A stretch of DNA of 64,000 nucleotides from Novosphingobium sp. SG707 (GTDB lineage Bacteria > Pseudomonadota > Alphaproteobacteria > Sphingomonadales > Sphingomonadaceae): NCBI RefSeq assembly GCF_012275515.1, contig NZ_JAAZQL010000005.1, forward strand, positions 124,001 through 188,000. Reading direction: 5' to 3'. Positions 46,578-55,418 of the stretch are shown piece by piece (position 1 is the stretch's first letter; each line of letters opens with the position of its first letter). The notes under the pieces are model-generated. The model searched no databases. It saw only the letters and a program-made list of their open reading frames with translations, and was not told the DNA's origin. Both the position numbers and the translations under genes were made by a program.

Positions 46578-47842
46578 GCCGTCGGTTCCACCCCGCCTTT
46601 CTGGTGGCGGCGATCACCTTTCTGACCCTGCTGGTTTCGGCAGGCGTACGTTCCGCGCCCAGCGTGATGATCGTCCCCCTGCAACTTCATTTCGGCTGGG
46701 ACCGGGCCAGCATTTCGGCCACCGCCGCGCTGGGTATCTTTCTTTATGGGCTGATCGGCCCCTTTGCCGCCGCGCTGATGATGAGCGTGGGCGTGCGGCG
46801 GGTGATGATGACGGGTCTTGCGCTGATGGGCGCCTCGGCGCTGGCCAGCCAGTATATGACGCAAGCCTGGCAGTTCACCGCGACATGGGGCGTGGTTTCC
46901 GGCCTTGGCACGGGCATGGTGGCCAGCGTGCTGGGCGCGACCATGGTCAACCGCTGGTTTGCCCGCAATCAGGGGTTGGTGATGGGCATTTTCGCGGCCA
47001 GCACGGCCACCGGGTCGCTGATCTTCCTGCCTTTCCTCGCCTGGCTGACGCAGGGCGGGGCGTGGGTGGGCGTGGTGCGCACAGTGGGTATCGCCTGTCT
47101 GGCGCTGGTGCCGCTGGTGGCCTGGCTGGTGCCGGAAAGCCCGGCTGTTGCGGGCGTGGGCCGCTTTGGCGAGGAGCCGGGCGCGAACCCCGCTCGCAAG
47201 CAGAGCGGCAGCCCGCTCTTCGCGCTGCACATCCTGTGGAAGGTGCGCGGCAATGGCACGTTCTGGCTGCTGTTCGGCACGTTCTTTGTCTGCGGGCTGA
47301 CCACCAATGGGCTGGTGGGGACGCATCTGATCGCGTTTTGCGGGGATCATGGGATTGCGCCTGTGGCGGCGGCGGGCCTGCTCTCGCTGATGGGCCTGTT
47401 CGATCTGGTGGGCACGACGGCTTCGGGCTGGCTGACCGACCGGCATAATCCGCGCTATCTGCTGGCTGTCTATTACGGTTTGCGCGGACTGTCGCTGATT
47501 GCCTTGCCTTTCATGGATTTCGGGCCGGTTTCGCTGGGGGCCTTCGCCATCTTCTACGGGCTGGACTGGATCGCCACGGTGCCGCCAACGCTCGCCATCG
47601 CCAATCGCAGCTTTGGCGAGGGCGAGGCGCCGGTAGTGTTCGGCTGGGTGGCGGTGGGCCATCAGGTGGGCGCGGCGGTGGCGGCTTTTGGCGGCGGCCT
47701 CGTGCGTCAGGAATGGGGCAGCTATTCCCCCGCCTTCATCGTGGCGGGCGGTTTCGGGCTGGTGGCGACGCTGGCTCTGCTGATGTTTCGCGATGGCCGG
47801 ACGGGGGATAAGGGCGCGCGTCTGACCGCTGCGGCAGTGTAG
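46574..47842 (+). CDS. MFS transporter
   Basis: A 422-residue major-facilitator protein with 12 predicted TM helices. Loops 2-3 read YGLIGPFAAALMMSVGVRRVM, and the central loop is Arg/Gly-rich (GRFGEEPGANPARKQSG). The first helix has R-x-A-P in GVRSAPSVMIVPL, as in the oxalate/monocarboxylate-like group. Substrate unknown; linkage to a MarR gene and a flavoenzyme/cytochrome pair suggests uptake or export of the oxidase substrate or product. The start overlaps the MarR stop. Confidence 0.85.
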   Translation: MSRRFHPAFLVAAITFLTLLVSAGVRSAPSVMIVPLQLHFGWDRASISATAALGIFLYGLIGPFAAALMMSVGVRRVMMTGLALMGASALASQYMTQAWQFTATWGVVSGLGTGMVASVLGATMVNRWFARNQGLVMGIFAASTATGSLIFLPFLAWLTQGGAWVGVVRTVGIACLALVPLVAWLVPESPAVAGVGRFGEEPGANPARKQSGSPLFALHILWKVRGNGTFWLLFGTFFVCGLTTNGLVGTHLIAFCGDHGIAPVAAAGLLSLMGLFDLVGTTASGWLTDRHNPRYLLAVYYGLRGLSLIALPFMDFGPVSLGAFAIFYGLDWIATVPPTLAIANRSFGEGEAPVVFGWVAVGHQVGAAVAAFGGGLVRQEWGSYSPAFIVAGGFGLVATLALLMFRDGRTGDKGARLTAAAV

Positions 47843-48049
47843 CGTTAAGCTCATGAGAGCTTGCCAGTCAGTTTCCAAAATGCAACATAAGGTTACATAG
47901 AAAGATAAGCGCAAGGCAGGGTTGTAAATGGGTCGAATGGAGTGCGGGCGGGCCGTGGCGGCCTTGCTGCCCTTGGGCGGCACCCTGATTTCAGGGACCC
48001 GTCGTTGCGCCCTGCGCATGGATCCGAAAATGGGGGGTGTCGCTTGATC

Positions 48050-49747
48050 ATGCCCCATTATCCCAAAGCATCGACCTCGACCGACCTCAAGACTGACGCT
48101 TTGGATCATCTCGACAATGCCGAAACGGGGGCAAGGCGCCTGCTGGGCGCGGGATTGATGGGCGCTCTGGTCGTGGAGGCGGTGACGGGCCTCGATCTTT
48201 TGCAAAATCCGCTCGATTTGGTGCACGGCGTCACGCTGGCGGTTATGCCCGCGCTGGCGGGGCTGGGGCTTTACACGTTCCGCCGGTGGCAGGCATGCCA
48301 TGCCCGTTGGCGCCATGCGGCATCGACTATCGACGAGCATGTCAAGGCGCGCCAGGCCGCCGAAACCGCCAACGAGGCCAAGAGCCGCTATCTGGCCAAT
48401 GTCAGCCACGAGATCCGCTCGCCCCTGAACGCGATCTATGGCTATGCCCAATTGGTCGAGCGCAACGATGGCGCGGGCGCGCAGGAGGCGGCCACCGTCA
48501 TCCGCCGTTGTTCGGAACATATCACCAGCCTTGTCGAAGCGCTGCTCGACATTTCGCAGGTTGAGGTGGGGGTGATCCGGGTCAAGCCCGAGCCGGTGCG
48601 GCTGGACCAGTTCATCGAGCAATTGATTCGCATGGTGCGCCCGGCGGCCAGCGCCAAGGGGCTGGATTTCCATTACGAGACCAAGGGGCGCCTGCCCGCT
48701 GTGGTGCGGATGGATCAGAGCCGGCTGAAACAGGTTCTGCTCAACCTCTTGCTCAATGCCGTCAAATATACCGATCAGGGTTCGGTCACGCTGTTCCTGC
48801 GCTATTCGGGGCAGGTGGCGACCTTTGAGGTGCGCGACACCGGGCCGGGCATCCGCGAGGAAGACCAGCGCGCGATCTTTGAACCCTTTGACCGCGGCGG
48901 CAATGATGCGCTGCATTCGCGCCCCGGCGTGGGGCTGGGATTGGCGATTGCGCGGGCGATCATGGGCATTCTGGGCGGCCAGCTCGAATTGGCCGGGACA
49001 TCGGATGAGGGCACCTGTTTCCGCCTGACCATCATGCTGGGCGAGGTGGCGCAGACCACCAGCCAACCGGCGAAAAAGCGCGAGGTCAGCGGCTATCTTG
49101 GGCGTCGGCGCCATGTGCTGATCTGTGATGACGATGCCGAACAGCGCAAGTTCCTGACCGAATTGCTCACCTCGCTGGGCTTTGTGGTGCAGGCGGTGCC
49201 CAATGGCGAAACCGCCGTGGCGCTGGTGGAGAGCGAGAGCGCGCCCGCCTTCGATCTGGCCATTCTGGACATTTCGCTGCCCGGCATTGATGGGTGGACC
49301 ACGGCCCAGCATGTCCGCGAACGCTTTGGCGAGGATATCCGCATCCTCATGCTTTCGGCCAATGCGGGCGAATTCCACCGGCCCGAAACGCGCAAGCCCG
49401 TGCATGATCAATTCCTGGTTAAGCCTGTCGCCTTCAATCAGCTGATCGAGACGATCGGCGGGTTGCTGGATCTGGCATGGGGGGTCGAATCCGAACCGCC
49501 CCGCGCGACTCTGCCCCTGTTTGCGGCAAGCGATGAAGCGCCGGTGTCAGATTCCGGCACAACCGAGATTGCAGACCGCACGGCAAGGCTTCGCGAATTG
49601 CTCAGAATAGGTTATGTGCGTGGCCTTGAGCAGGAGATCCGCCAATTGGCGGCCCAGCCCGAAACTGCCGAATTGGCCGGAAAACTGTTTACATGCCTGG
49701 ATCGCTTTGATCTGAGCGGCATGACGCGCATACTTGAGGAGTGCTAA
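48050..49747 (+). CDS. hybrid sensor histidine kinase
   Basis: About 565 residues. Two TM helices (LLGAGLMGALVVEAVTG and TLAVMPALAGLGLYTF) with almost no periplasmic sensor, then HisKA (NVSHEIRSPLNAIYGYAQ), HATPase (NLLLNAVKYT, DTGPGI, GVGLGLAIARAI), a receiver (VLICDDDAEQRKF, LAILDISLPGIDG, FLVKPVAF) and a ~90-residue C-terminal helical tail that may be an Hpt-like or regulatory piece but lacks a clear HxxKG motif. I use the ATG at 48050 (GGGGGGTG upstream at 10 bases). The response-regulator gene follows 4 bp later. Confidence 0.86.
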   Translation: MPHYPKASTSTDLKTDALDHLDNAETGARRLLGAGLMGALVVEAVTGLDLLQNPLDLVHGVTLAVMPALAGLGLYTFRRWQACHARWRHAASTIDEHVKARQAAETANEAKSRYLANVSHEIRSPLNAIYGYAQLVERNDGAGAQEAATVIRRCSEHITSLVEALLDISQVEVGVIRVKPEPVRLDQFIEQLIRMVRPAASAKGLDFHYETKGRLPAVVRMDQSRLKQVLLNLLLNAVKYTDQGSVTLFLRYSGQVATFEVRDTGPGIREEDQRAIFEPFDRGGNDALHSRPGVGLGLAIARAIMGILGGQLELAGTSDEGTCFRLTIMLGEVAQTTSQPAKKREVSGYLGRRRHVLICDDDAEQRKFLTELLTSLGFVVQAVPNGETAVALVESESAPAFDLAILDISLPGIDGWTTAQHVRERFGEDIRILMLSANAGEFHRPETRKPVHDQFLVKPVAFNQLIETIGGLLDLAWGVESEPPRATLPLFAASDEAPVSDSGTTEIADRTARLRELLRIGYVRGLEQEIRQLAAQPETAELAGKLFTCLDRFDLSGMTRILEEC

Positions 49748-49751
49748 CTGC

Positions 49752-50666
49752 ATGTCGCTGCCTGTTCATACGCAGACCGTGCTGGTCGTCGATGACGAAC
49801 CGGATTCGCTGCGCATGCTCACCGCCGCGTTGGAAGGCGCGGAATTGAGCGTTCTGGTGGCAACCTCGGGGCAGGCTGCGCTTGATCTGCTGGGTCATAT
49901 CCTTCCCGATCTGATCCTGATGGATGCGGTGATGCCGGGCATCGACGGGTTTGAAACCACCGCGCGGATCAAGGCGCGGCCCGAACTGGCCAATGTGCCG
50001 GTGATCTTCATGACCGGCCTGACCGAGAGCGAGCATGTGGTCGAGGCCTTCGAGGTGGGCGGCACCGATTATGTGCGCAAGCCGGTCAACCTGATGGAGC
50101 TGATCGCGCGGGTGCGGGTGCATATGGCGCAGAGCCGCGCGATGCATGCCAGCGTGGCCAGCCTGGACGCCACCGGCCGCCTGATGATGGCCACCGATGC
50201 GCAGGGGCGGATGCTGTGGTGCACCCCGCGCGCCGAACAGGCGATTGCGCGGCTGGTGCCCGACTGGAGCCGCGAAGGCGGCCTGCCGCCTGCAGTATCG
50301 GTGCTGGTCGAACGGCTGTTGCAGCGCGGGGGCAAGCCGGGGTCGGCGGTGAAGGGTGAATTTGGCGAGAGTTCGCTCGAATTGCTGGTCATCGCCCATT
50401 ACCGCGAGAATGAGGTGCTGATCCGCCTCAATGAAATCAGCCACGAACAGAACGTCGCCAAATTGCGCGACAGTCTAGACCTGACCCAGCGCGAGGCCGA
50501 GGTGCTGCTGTGGGTGGGTTATGGCAAGGCCAGCAATGATATTTCCGACGTGCTGGATATCAGCCCGCGCACCGTTCAGAAGCATCTGGAGCGGATTTAT
50601 GTGAAGCTGGGCGTCGAGAAGCGTTCGGCTGCTGCCGCCATCGCGATCAGGATTATCGAGCAGTAA
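49752..50666 (+). CDS. LuxR-type response regulator with central PAS-like domain
   Basis: 304 residues: receiver (VLVVDDEPDSLRML, phospho-Asp in LILMDAVMPGIDG, Lys in YVRKPVNL), a middle region resembling a PAS fold (TGRLMMATDAQGRMLWCTPRAEQ), and a LuxR helix-turn-helix (LTQREAEVLLWVGYGKASNDIS, SPRTVQKHLERIYVKLGVEKR, split here). It forms a two-component pair with the kinase upstream, the receiver in that kinase probably relaying phosphate. Targets unknown. Start at the ATG with GAGGAG 10 bases upstream inside the kinase end. Confidence 0.88.
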   Translation: MSLPVHTQTVLVVDDEPDSLRMLTAALEGAELSVLVATSGQAALDLLGHILPDLILMDAVMPGIDGFETTARIKARPELANVPVIFMTGLTESEHVVEAFEVGGTDYVRKPVNLMELIARVRVHMAQSRAMHASVASLDATGRLMMATDAQGRMLWCTPRAEQAIARLVPDWSREGGLPPAVSVLVERLLQRGGKPGSAVKGEFGESSLELLVIAHYRENEVLIRLNEISHEQNVAKLRDSLDLTQREAEVLLWVGYGKASNDISDVLDISPRTVQKHLERIYVKLGVEKRSAAAAIAIRIIEQ

Positions 50667-50891
50667 GATCCCGGCGCCGGTCCTCTCCCTCGGCCCTGTT
50701 ACCCTATCAGGGTAAGCTATTGGGTGGCTGGGCCGGGGGAGAGGGCCAGCGCCGCAAGCAAATCGCGGAGGCGATTTGCCAACATCAAAAACTGTCGCCG
50801 CGCCACCTGAATGGCGAAGAATGACGCGGCGACAGGCACCGGTTCGACCATCGCGCCGAAACCGGTGCTAACTCTCCCAATTATGCCGGGT
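50667..50891. other. convergent intergenic region with a cluster of perfect hairpins
   Basis: Stems: GCAAATCGC (50758-50766 with 50771-50779), CTGTCGCCGCG (50792-50802 with 50825-50835), CACCGGTT (50837-50844 with 50860-50867), and a small CCCT/AGGG. They lie between the ends of two convergent genes and may act as bidirectional terminators, but T-tracts are missing. Confidence 0.6.
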
Positions 50892-51416
50892 TTACTTCTT
50901 GGCCTTGGCGGCGGGGGCCGGCTTCTTGGCGGCAATCGCCTCGATCTCGATCAGGAATTGCGGGGCCACCAGATTGGCCACCTGAAACGCCGAGCGGGCC
51001 ACGGTGTCGGGGTTTTCCGCGCTGCCGAAGAATTCCTTGAACCCGGCATTGGCCCCGGCAAAGTCGATCTTGCCCAGCTTGGGATCGGCCGCGATGAACA
51101 GCGTCATCTTGACCACGTCCTTGATCGAATAGCCCTGCGATTCGAGCTGCTTTTTGATCTTGTTCAGCACGCTGACGGTCTGGGTCTTGGTGTCGCCGAA
51201 ATCTTCCATCGTGGTGGCCTTGGCCGGGTCGATGGGCGAGGCGAGCTGGCCCGAGAGGAAGTAGATTTCATTGCCGGGCGCCACGCGCACGCCGTCGAGA
51301 ATGAAGGCGGACGGGTTGGTCTTGATGCGAGTCACCTGCGCCTGGGCCGGAGCGGCCGCCATCAGGATCGGCAGCAGAGCGGCACAGCCGGCGGTTTTCA
51401 GCATTTTACGCAGCAT
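50892..51416 (-). CDS. exported RidA-family (YjgF/UK114) protein
   Basis: About 174 residues. A signal peptide (MLRKMLKTAGCAALLPILMA, then AAPAQAQ) precedes a RidA fold (EIYFLSGQLAS, GDTKTQTVSVLNKIKKQLES, DVVKMTLFIAADP, PDTVARSAFQVANL, and closing FLIEIEAIA). Cytosolic RidA hydrolyses reactive enamines/imines; a signal peptide suggests a periplasmic version. The conserved Arg in SRSAFQV is here as ARSAFQV. The ATG at 51416 has GAGGAAG six bases upstream. The C-terminus is Lys/Ala-rich. Divergent from a TonB receptor. Confidence 0.85.
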   Translation of the reverse strand: MLRKMLKTAGCAALLPILMAAAPAQAQVTRIKTNPSAFILDGVRVAPGNEIYFLSGQLASPIDPAKATTMEDFGDTKTQTVSVLNKIKKQLESQGYSIKDVVKMTLFIAADPKLGKIDFAGANAGFKEFFGSAENPDTVARSAFQVANLVAPQFLIEIEAIAAKKPAPAAKAKK

Positions 51417-51726
51417 AATAGACTTCCTCACTTTACGTAACACGCGCCATTTCGGGCAGAAGAACTGTGGCCATATTGTCGCGATTTTGCGCGTTGAACA
51501 GTCCAGTTTCGCCGCCTGACAGGCCGGTACGCAAATCGGCGTATGGGCATTTAGGACGGAAAATTGTGCATTTGCGAAGGGCTGCGGCGTAGAGGGAAAC
51601 TGCGTCGTCTGCCCTCGTCACGAATGCTTTAAAATTTTCGCCGCGTACCAGATCAAAAGCGAAAGCGCTTTTGGTGAGGGACTTTTGCTGCATCGCAGCA
51701 TGCGCGGCCTGTTCAGGGGGACTTTC
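51417..51726. other. divergent promoter region between RidA-type and TonB receptor genes
   Basis: 310 bases without a gene. It contains an 8 bp hairpin CAAAAGCG-AAAG-CGCTTTTG (51654-51673) about 55 bp before the receptor start, possibly an operator or leader structure, and AT-rich patches (CTTTAAAATTTTCG) that could be promoter elements. No regulator gene adjoins. Confidence 0.5.
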
Positions 51727-54390
51727 ATGCAGGCCATTAACATACGGGCCATCAAGAAGGCTGCGCTCGCCACGCTCCTTTCCAGCACCGTTCTGGGTGC
51801 GACCTCGGCCTTTGCCGCCGAACCTGCCGCCGCCGCCGCGCCCGAAGAGGGCACTGCCATCATTGTGACCGGCACGCGCACCACGGGCCTGAAGGCCGGC
51901 GACAGCCCGGCCCCGGTCCAGGTGCTCAGCTCCGACCTGATGGCGCGCGCGGGCCGCTCGGATATCAACCAGGCGCTTTCGCTCTCGGTGCCCAGCATCC
52001 AGATCCAGACCTTCGGGAATGACATGACCGCGTTCCACCCCTCGGTGAAGCTGCGCGGTCTGAACCCCAACCACACGCTGGTGATGATCAACGGCAAGCG
52101 CCGCCACGGCACTGCCAACGTGGTGGTGACCAATGCGATGTGGACGGGCGCGGCCGCCCCCGACATGGGCCTTATCCCCATGGAGGCGGTCGAGCATGTC
52201 GAAGTGCTGCAGGATGGCGCGGCGGCCCAGTACGGCACGGACGCGGTGGCGGGCGTGGTCAACCTGATCCTGAAAAAGAAGGACAAGGGCGGCTATATCA
52301 GCGGCTCGGTGGGCCAGTATTATGCCGGGGACGGGTTCAACTATGAACTGGCGGGCAATATCGGCATGGCGCCGGTCGAGAACATGTACCTGAACCTGAC
52401 CGTGCAGCATAAGGTCAAGGATTACAGCTTCCGCGGCGATGTCGATCCGCGCGTGGTTTCGGGCACGACGCAGGGCGCCACGCTGCTCTCGCGCTTTCCG
52501 GGCCTGACGGGCGCGGCCAATTATCCCTATGTGAACCGCATCTTTGGCGATGGCCGCATGGCGCTCACCAACATGTTCTATAACATGGGCTATACCGGCA
52601 TTCAGGATATCGAGATCTACTCTTTCGGTTCCTATTCGACCCGCACGGGCAGCACCTATCAGAACTACCGCCTGCCTAACGTGGTTTATGGGCAAAGCGC
52701 GGTGGTGGCGCCGCCCGCCGGTTCGGTTGCCTCGGGCGACATTCCTTTCCCGCTGGGTTTCTCGCCGCTTGAAGCGCTGAAGGAAACCGACTTTGCCTGG
52801 ACCGGCGGGGTCAAGGGCACTTTCGGCAAATCCACGATCGACCTGTCGGCCGCCTATGGCAAGGACATCAACAAGGTCTACGTGGTGAACTCGGCCAATG
52901 CCGCGCTCTACTATGACTCTTCGACGACCACCCGCGCCGGCTATACCCCGCGCGATGTGTTCGACGGCTCTTTCACCGCCTCGCAATTGACCGTCAACCT
53001 TGATGCCACCCATGAGCTGGAAGTCGGCCTGTCCGAACCGGTCCACTTGGCCGCGGGCGGCGAATGGCGCCGCGACACCTATGCGCTGGGCGCGGGCGAA
53101 GTGGCCTCCTATTATGTCGGCACCGGCAAGCTGGGCGGGGGCATCCAGTCCTTCTTCGGCTATTCGCCCGCCAATGCCAGCAACAACAGCCGCACCAACC
53201 TCTCGCAATATTTCGACATTTCATTGAAGCCGCTGGAAAAGTGGCTGGTCGATGGCGCGGTGCGTCATGAACATTATTCCGACTTTGGCGACACCACCGT
53301 CTTCAAACTGACCAGCCGCTATGACTTCAGCCCGGCGATTGCGGTGCGCGGCACGGTTTCGACCGGTTTCCGCGCCCCCACGCTGGCCGAAGGTTTCTAT
53401 TCGGGCATCAACGTGGGTCCGGCCTCGCTCTCGGGCATTTTCGCGCCCAATTCGGCGGGCGCCAAGGCGCTGGGCATTTCGGGCCTGAAACCGGAAAAGT
53501 CGACCAACCTCAGCCTTGGTCTGGTGCTCAACCCGCTGCCCAAGCTGACGATCACGGTCGATGCCTATTCGATCTATCTGCGCGACCGTATCGTGCAGTC
53601 CTCGGGCTTCCTGGGCTATTCGAACAACTGCAGATATCTGCCAGGCGGCTATACGCCCACGACCAACCTGTCTGCGGCCCTGACGGCGGCCAATTGCCCC
53701 AGCAATGTGATCGTTTCGCCCTCGGTGTTGACCGCGCTGTATAACAATGGCGTGCCGATCACCTCGATCATCGACACGATCAATGGTGGCCAGTCCGGCT
53801 CGCTCACCATCAACTCTTTCGTGAACGGTCTGAGCACGCTGACGCGCGGCGTGGACTTCCTGGCGACGTATAACACCCGCGCGCTGGGCGGGCGTGTCGA
53901 TTTCTCGCTGTCGGCCAATTACAACGAAACCTCGATCAAGGCGACCAATGCGGCGCCTTCGAACATCAACCCGCTTCAGGGCATTTTCGACAAATATTCC
54001 AAGTCTGCTCTGACCGACACCACGCCCAAGTGGCGCGCGACCTTCAACACCTATTGGGAAAGCGGCAAGTTCAGCGTCAACCTGCGCGAATCGGTCTATG
54101 GCCCGGCCAAGCTGCTGGCCCAGTCGGCGCAGAAGGCTGAGGACTACTACCAGCATGTCGGTACGATGTTCGTGACCGATCTGGAAGGCACCTTTGCCTT
54201 TACCCGCGACGTCAAGTTCTCGATCGGTGCCAACAACCTGTTCGGCATCTATCCCGACAAGATCGACGCGGCGCGCCGTCAGGAGCAGTTCAACGTCGCC
54301 TCCACCGCCTATGTCAGCCAGTATCCCTCCTTCTCCTCGGTCGGGATCAACGGCGGCTATTATTATGCCAAGCTGGGCGTGAAGTTCTGA
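51727..54390 (+). CDS. TonB-dependent outer-membrane receptor (divergent from RidA-type gene)
   Basis: About 887 residues: signal peptide (MQAINIRAIKKAALATLL to SAFA), plug (AIIVTGTRTTGLKAGDSPAP, KLRGLNPNHTLVMINGKRR, VLQDGAAAQYGTDAVAGVVN) and barrel ending INGGYYYAKLGVKF. The start at 51727 has GGGGGA upstream; the frame upstream to 51685 has no signal character. Plug and C-terminus closely resemble those of the receptor at 17.1-19.7 kb, so the two are probably paralogues. Ligand unknown; proximity to an imine-handling protein suggests amines or amino-acid derivatives. Confidence 0.9.
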   Translation: MQAINIRAIKKAALATLLSSTVLGATSAFAAEPAAAAAPEEGTAIIVTGTRTTGLKAGDSPAPVQVLSSDLMARAGRSDINQALSLSVPSIQIQTFGNDMTAFHPSVKLRGLNPNHTLVMINGKRRHGTANVVVTNAMWTGAAAPDMGLIPMEAVEHVEVLQDGAAAQYGTDAVAGVVNLILKKKDKGGYISGSVGQYYAGDGFNYELAGNIGMAPVENMYLNLTVQHKVKDYSFRGDVDPRVVSGTTQGATLLSRFPGLTGAANYPYVNRIFGDGRMALTNMFYNMGYTGIQDIEIYSFGSYSTRTGSTYQNYRLPNVVYGQSAVVAPPAGSVASGDIPFPLGFSPLEALKETDFAWTGGVKGTFGKSTIDLSAAYGKDINKVYVVNSANAALYYDSSTTTRAGYTPRDVFDGSFTASQLTVNLDATHELEVGLSEPVHLAAGGEWRRDTYALGAGEVASYYVGTGKLGGGIQSFFGYSPANASNNSRTNLSQYFDISLKPLEKWLVDGAVRHEHYSDFGDTTVFKLTSRYDFSPAIAVRGTVSTGFRAPTLAEGFYSGINVGPASLSGIFAPNSAGAKALGISGLKPEKSTNLSLGLVLNPLPKLTITVDAYSIYLRDRIVQSSGFLGYSNNCRYLPGGYTPTTNLSAALTAANCPSNVIVSPSVLTALYNNGVPITSIIDTINGGQSGSLTINSFVNGLSTLTRGVDFLATYNTRALGGRVDFSLSANYNETSIKATNAAPSNINPLQGIFDKYSKSALTDTTPKWRATFNTYWESGKFSVNLRESVYGPAKLLAQSAQKAEDYYQHVGTMFVTDLEGTFAFTRDVKFSIGANNLFGIYPDKIDAARRQEQFNVASTAYVSQYPSFSSVGINGGYYYAKLGVKF

Positions 54391-54423
54391 TCGCCTGAGC
54401 GGGCCATAAGGGCCATGCAAAAG

Positions 54424-54456
54424 GGCCGCCTTGGGGCAATCCCCTTGGCGGCCTTT
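54424..54456 (+). terminator. terminator of the TonB receptor gene
   Basis: A stem of GGCCGCC-TT-GGGG with CCCC-TT-GGCGGCC (one internal TT/TT mismatch) followed by TTTTGGG, 34 bases past the receptor stop. Confidence 0.75.
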
Positions 54457-54834
54457 TGGGTGTTTAGCGGGCAAAGAAAGCAAGCCGGCAGCGATGGGGT
54501 CGATGCGTCGCTGCCGGCTTGTTCACTTGCGTAAGAACGCAAGTGAAGGGGGGTGCAGCCCCGAGGGGCTGCGTTCGGAAAGCTGTGGGTCCCACCGGCG
54601 GGGACGGCCAACTTTCCTTTTTCGCACATCCGGCATGCCGGTATGCCGGGAACGGAAGACGCATTCGCCTCGCGTCTGCTCTTCCGGTGATCCCACTGCC
54701 TTCAGCCGCCGATCTGGCAGGGGGCAAACCGTCAACGGCTGGATCCTGACGACCCCAGACGCAGTGGGCGTGGGCAATATGATTGTTGTTTCCGTTTTGC
54801 CGGGGCCTCCTCCCGGTCGCTCATGCACTGTTCC

Positions 54835-55005
54835 TTAAAGCGGGTTTCTGACCGCATCTTGACCAGGCGGACCAAAAACCACCGCAGCCGGGTTAATCCC
54901 CGCCTGCCGCCCCGCCTTCGCATTGGTGATGCGATCCGGGTATCTTGCTGTAACCGAGGCGTCGAGATCCCCGGCCGCCGACAGTGCGGCGAGCATGAAA
55001 CGCAT
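54835..55005 (-). CDS. candidate small protein, 56 residues
   Basis: A leftward frame, MRFMLAALSAAGDLDASV to PPGQDAVRNPL, with a strong ribosome site (AGGAG eight bases before the ATG) and mostly GC-rich third positions. A perfect 16 bp palindrome lies 16 bp upstream. I do not recognise the protein. It could be a true short gene, the remnant of a longer one, or chance. Confidence 0.4.
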   Translation of the reverse strand: MRFMLAALSAAGDLDASVTARYPDRITNAKAGRQAGINPAAVVFGPPGQDAVRNPL

Positions 55006-55020
55006 GGCATCTTCTCCTGC

Positions 55021-55036
55021 GAACAGTTAACTGTTC
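55021..55036. promoter_or_regulatory. perfect 16 bp palindrome ahead of the small frame
   Basis: GAACAGTTAACTGTTC is fully symmetric. It sits immediately upstream of the AGGAG ribosome site of the 56-residue frame, where a bound dimeric regulator could block transcription. Confidence 0.5.
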
Positions 55037-55418
55037 CTGACCGGCAGTGATTTTCGAAAACCCGTGCCAAAGGCGAAGGTCTGGGCAAATCCTCTGTTGG
55101 CCACCCTTTTTGGGCTTGTCTTGGCAATTAATACAAATCCCCCCCTTCATCAACAGGAATTGCATGCTGCGCCGCAAAGTTGCGGCAGAATGCATTGCTG
55201 CACTTGCGAAATAGTGATGGAATCATGATTCGCGATGGCACCGCCGCCGCACGGCCGATGGCGCAGAAAGGTGCGAAATCGAGCTAATTCCGTCCCAGTT
55301 TGTGACGCGTTGCAGGGATGATATACGGATAACTACCTGTTAAGTCTCAAAGCGGAACAGTTCGCGCTCGTTTACTACATCCGTTATCGTTGATTCCTTC
55401 CACGGTGCGGCGGAAGAG

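Larger units (their letters stand above)
54457..55418. other. gene-poor, hairpin-rich stretch
   Basis: About 960 bases with no known gene. Left part has successive perfect stems: 54481-54494 with 54508-54521 (14 bp), 54522-54532 with 54537-54547 (11 bp), GCAGCCCC (54555-54562 with 54565-54572), CCGGCAT (54630-54636 with 54643-54649), and an imperfect one at 54653-54686. Right part holds a small leftward frame (54835-55005) and the palindrome at 55021-55036. The last 200 bases would contain the promoter of the rightward gene at 55419. Confidence 0.65.

Noticed and set aside
54481..54690. Integron attC-like cassette site
   Set aside because: The hairpins are separate perfect stems without the paired R and L boxes and extrahelical bases expected of attC, and no integrase or cassette gene adjoins.
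55353..55390. EcfG-type general stress promoter (GGAAC ... CGTT) before the 55419 gene
   Set aside because: GGAAC is present, but the next CGTT-like elements are about 10 or 23 bases away instead of 16-17.
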